This document shows, piece by piece, positions 5,216-5,510 of a stretch of 5,510 nucleotides of DNA. The translations under genes and the position numbers were made by a program. The stretch is from contig JAWOEH010000017.1 of the NCBI GenBank assembly GCA_046482855.1, positions 1 to 5,510 on the forward strand, written 5' to 3'. The stretch comes from CAYVSF01 sp046482855. GTDB taxonomy: Bacteria > Bacteroidota > Bacteroidia > Bacteroidales > UBA12077. The notes beneath the pieces were generated by a model. That model made no database searches. It was given only the letters and a program-made list of their open reading frames with translations, and had not been told where the DNA came from. How positions within the stretch are numbered: position 1 is the stretch's first letter; every line of letters begins with the position of its first letter.

Positions 5216-5510
5216 CGCCGGAACAAGACGAGCGCCCGCTCCTCGTCTGGCCCGGCGCCGGGTTTGGTTTCACGCATCCTCGCCGCCAACTCGCGGAGCG
5301 CGCCCAGTCGCCGCCGCGGATCGCCGCTTTCCACCGCCTTCTCGGCGATGACGACGAAGGAGGGCCGCGCGACGATCAACATGGCCAGACCGACGGCGAG
5401 AGCCAGCAACGGAGAGATGAGCGCCGCTCCGAACAGCGCCGGATGACGCCGCAGCCGCCGCCAACCGCGGCGAGCCAATGACGGTCCCTTGGCGCGGATC
5501 CTTTTGCCCG
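5212..5510 (-). CDS. C-terminal part of a high-GC membrane protein, unrecognised, probably cut at a join
   Basis: The frame is open from the right edge and reads 98 codons to TAA at 5214-5212. About 80 of 98 codons end in G or C, which supports this strand and frame over the plus-strand frame covering the same DNA. A basic stretch (RRGWRRLRRH) precedes one hydrophobic helix at fragment residues 24-46, then a hydrophilic helical tail (GDPRRRLGALRELAAR...DEERALVLFRR) that resembles the start of HEAT-like helical repeats. I do not recognise the protein. Base composition (about 70% GC) is unlike everything to the left, and the TAA coincides with the switch to A/T-rich DNA. The stop may therefore come from the join and the true protein may be longer. 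A TTG at 5478 could be an internal start but is not needed. Confidence 0.5.
   Translation of the reverse strand, partial: GKRIRAKGPSLARRGWRRLRRHPALFGAALISPLLALAVGLAMLIVARPSFVVIAEKAVESGDPRRRLGALRELAARMRETKPGAGPDEERALVLFRR

Noticed and set aside
5209..5481. 90-residue plus-strand frame in the high-GC end
   Set aside because: High-GC DNA keeps antisense frames open; the minus frame has the stronger third-position GC bias and a clear membrane helix.

Overview
The window most likely comes from a member of the Bacteroidota. The evidence is moderate-to-low GC, A/T-rich leaders mostly without Shine-Dalgarno sites, near-matches to the TTG/TAnnTTTG promoter, a fused alpha+beta thiamine-dependent E1 of a type I associate with this phylum, and a small His-rich protein beside a lipoprotein efflux adaptor. 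The last ~300 bases are different: about 70% GC by hand count, against roughly 30-35% just before, with the change at about 5210. That end looks like foreign DNA or a chimeric assembly join.

Layout. (1) Positions 1-560, minus strand: N-terminal part of a lipoprotein periplasmic adaptor of an RND-type metal efflux system, with a ~120-residue His/Asp/Glu-rich insert (27 His) between the lipidated Cys and the adaptor core. The track-like reading in other frames is repeat shadow; the gene starts at a GTG and runs off the left edge. (2) 561-827: non-coding leader with a perfect 15-bp palindrome. (3) 828-1208, minus: small membrane-anchored or secreted protein with an HHHHDH and CHSC cluster, in the same orientation as the adaptor. 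(4) 1209-1356: promoter candidate and a good intrinsic terminator. (5) 1357-3795, minus: 812-residue fused 2-oxoacid dehydrogenase E1. (6) 3796-3889: divergent promoter region with an inverted repeat over a TAnnTTTG match. (7) 3890-4114, plus: 74-residue one-helix membrane protein with a Cys/His-rich tail. (8) 4219-4866, plus: SGNH/GDSL arylesterase-like hydrolase. (9) 4867-5211: gene-free stretch full of short palindromes. (10) 5212-5510, minus: C-terminal end of a high-GC membrane protein whose stop codon lies at the composition break.

How the genes fit together. The two leftmost genes form the start of a divalent-metal (zinc, copper, cobalt or nickel class) export locus, with the pump and outer-membrane channel presumably beyond the left edge. 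The E1 enzyme is a stand-alone metabolic gene with its own terminator; its E2 and E3 partners are not here. The small membrane protein and the esterase lie in the same direction 104 bases apart and could share a transcript. I see no CRISPR array, tRNA, rRNA, transposase or phage gene. The best leads for new biology are the extreme His-rich linker of the adaptor, the uncharacterised small Cys/His proteins and the putative operators; none amounts to a clear new system from sequence alone.
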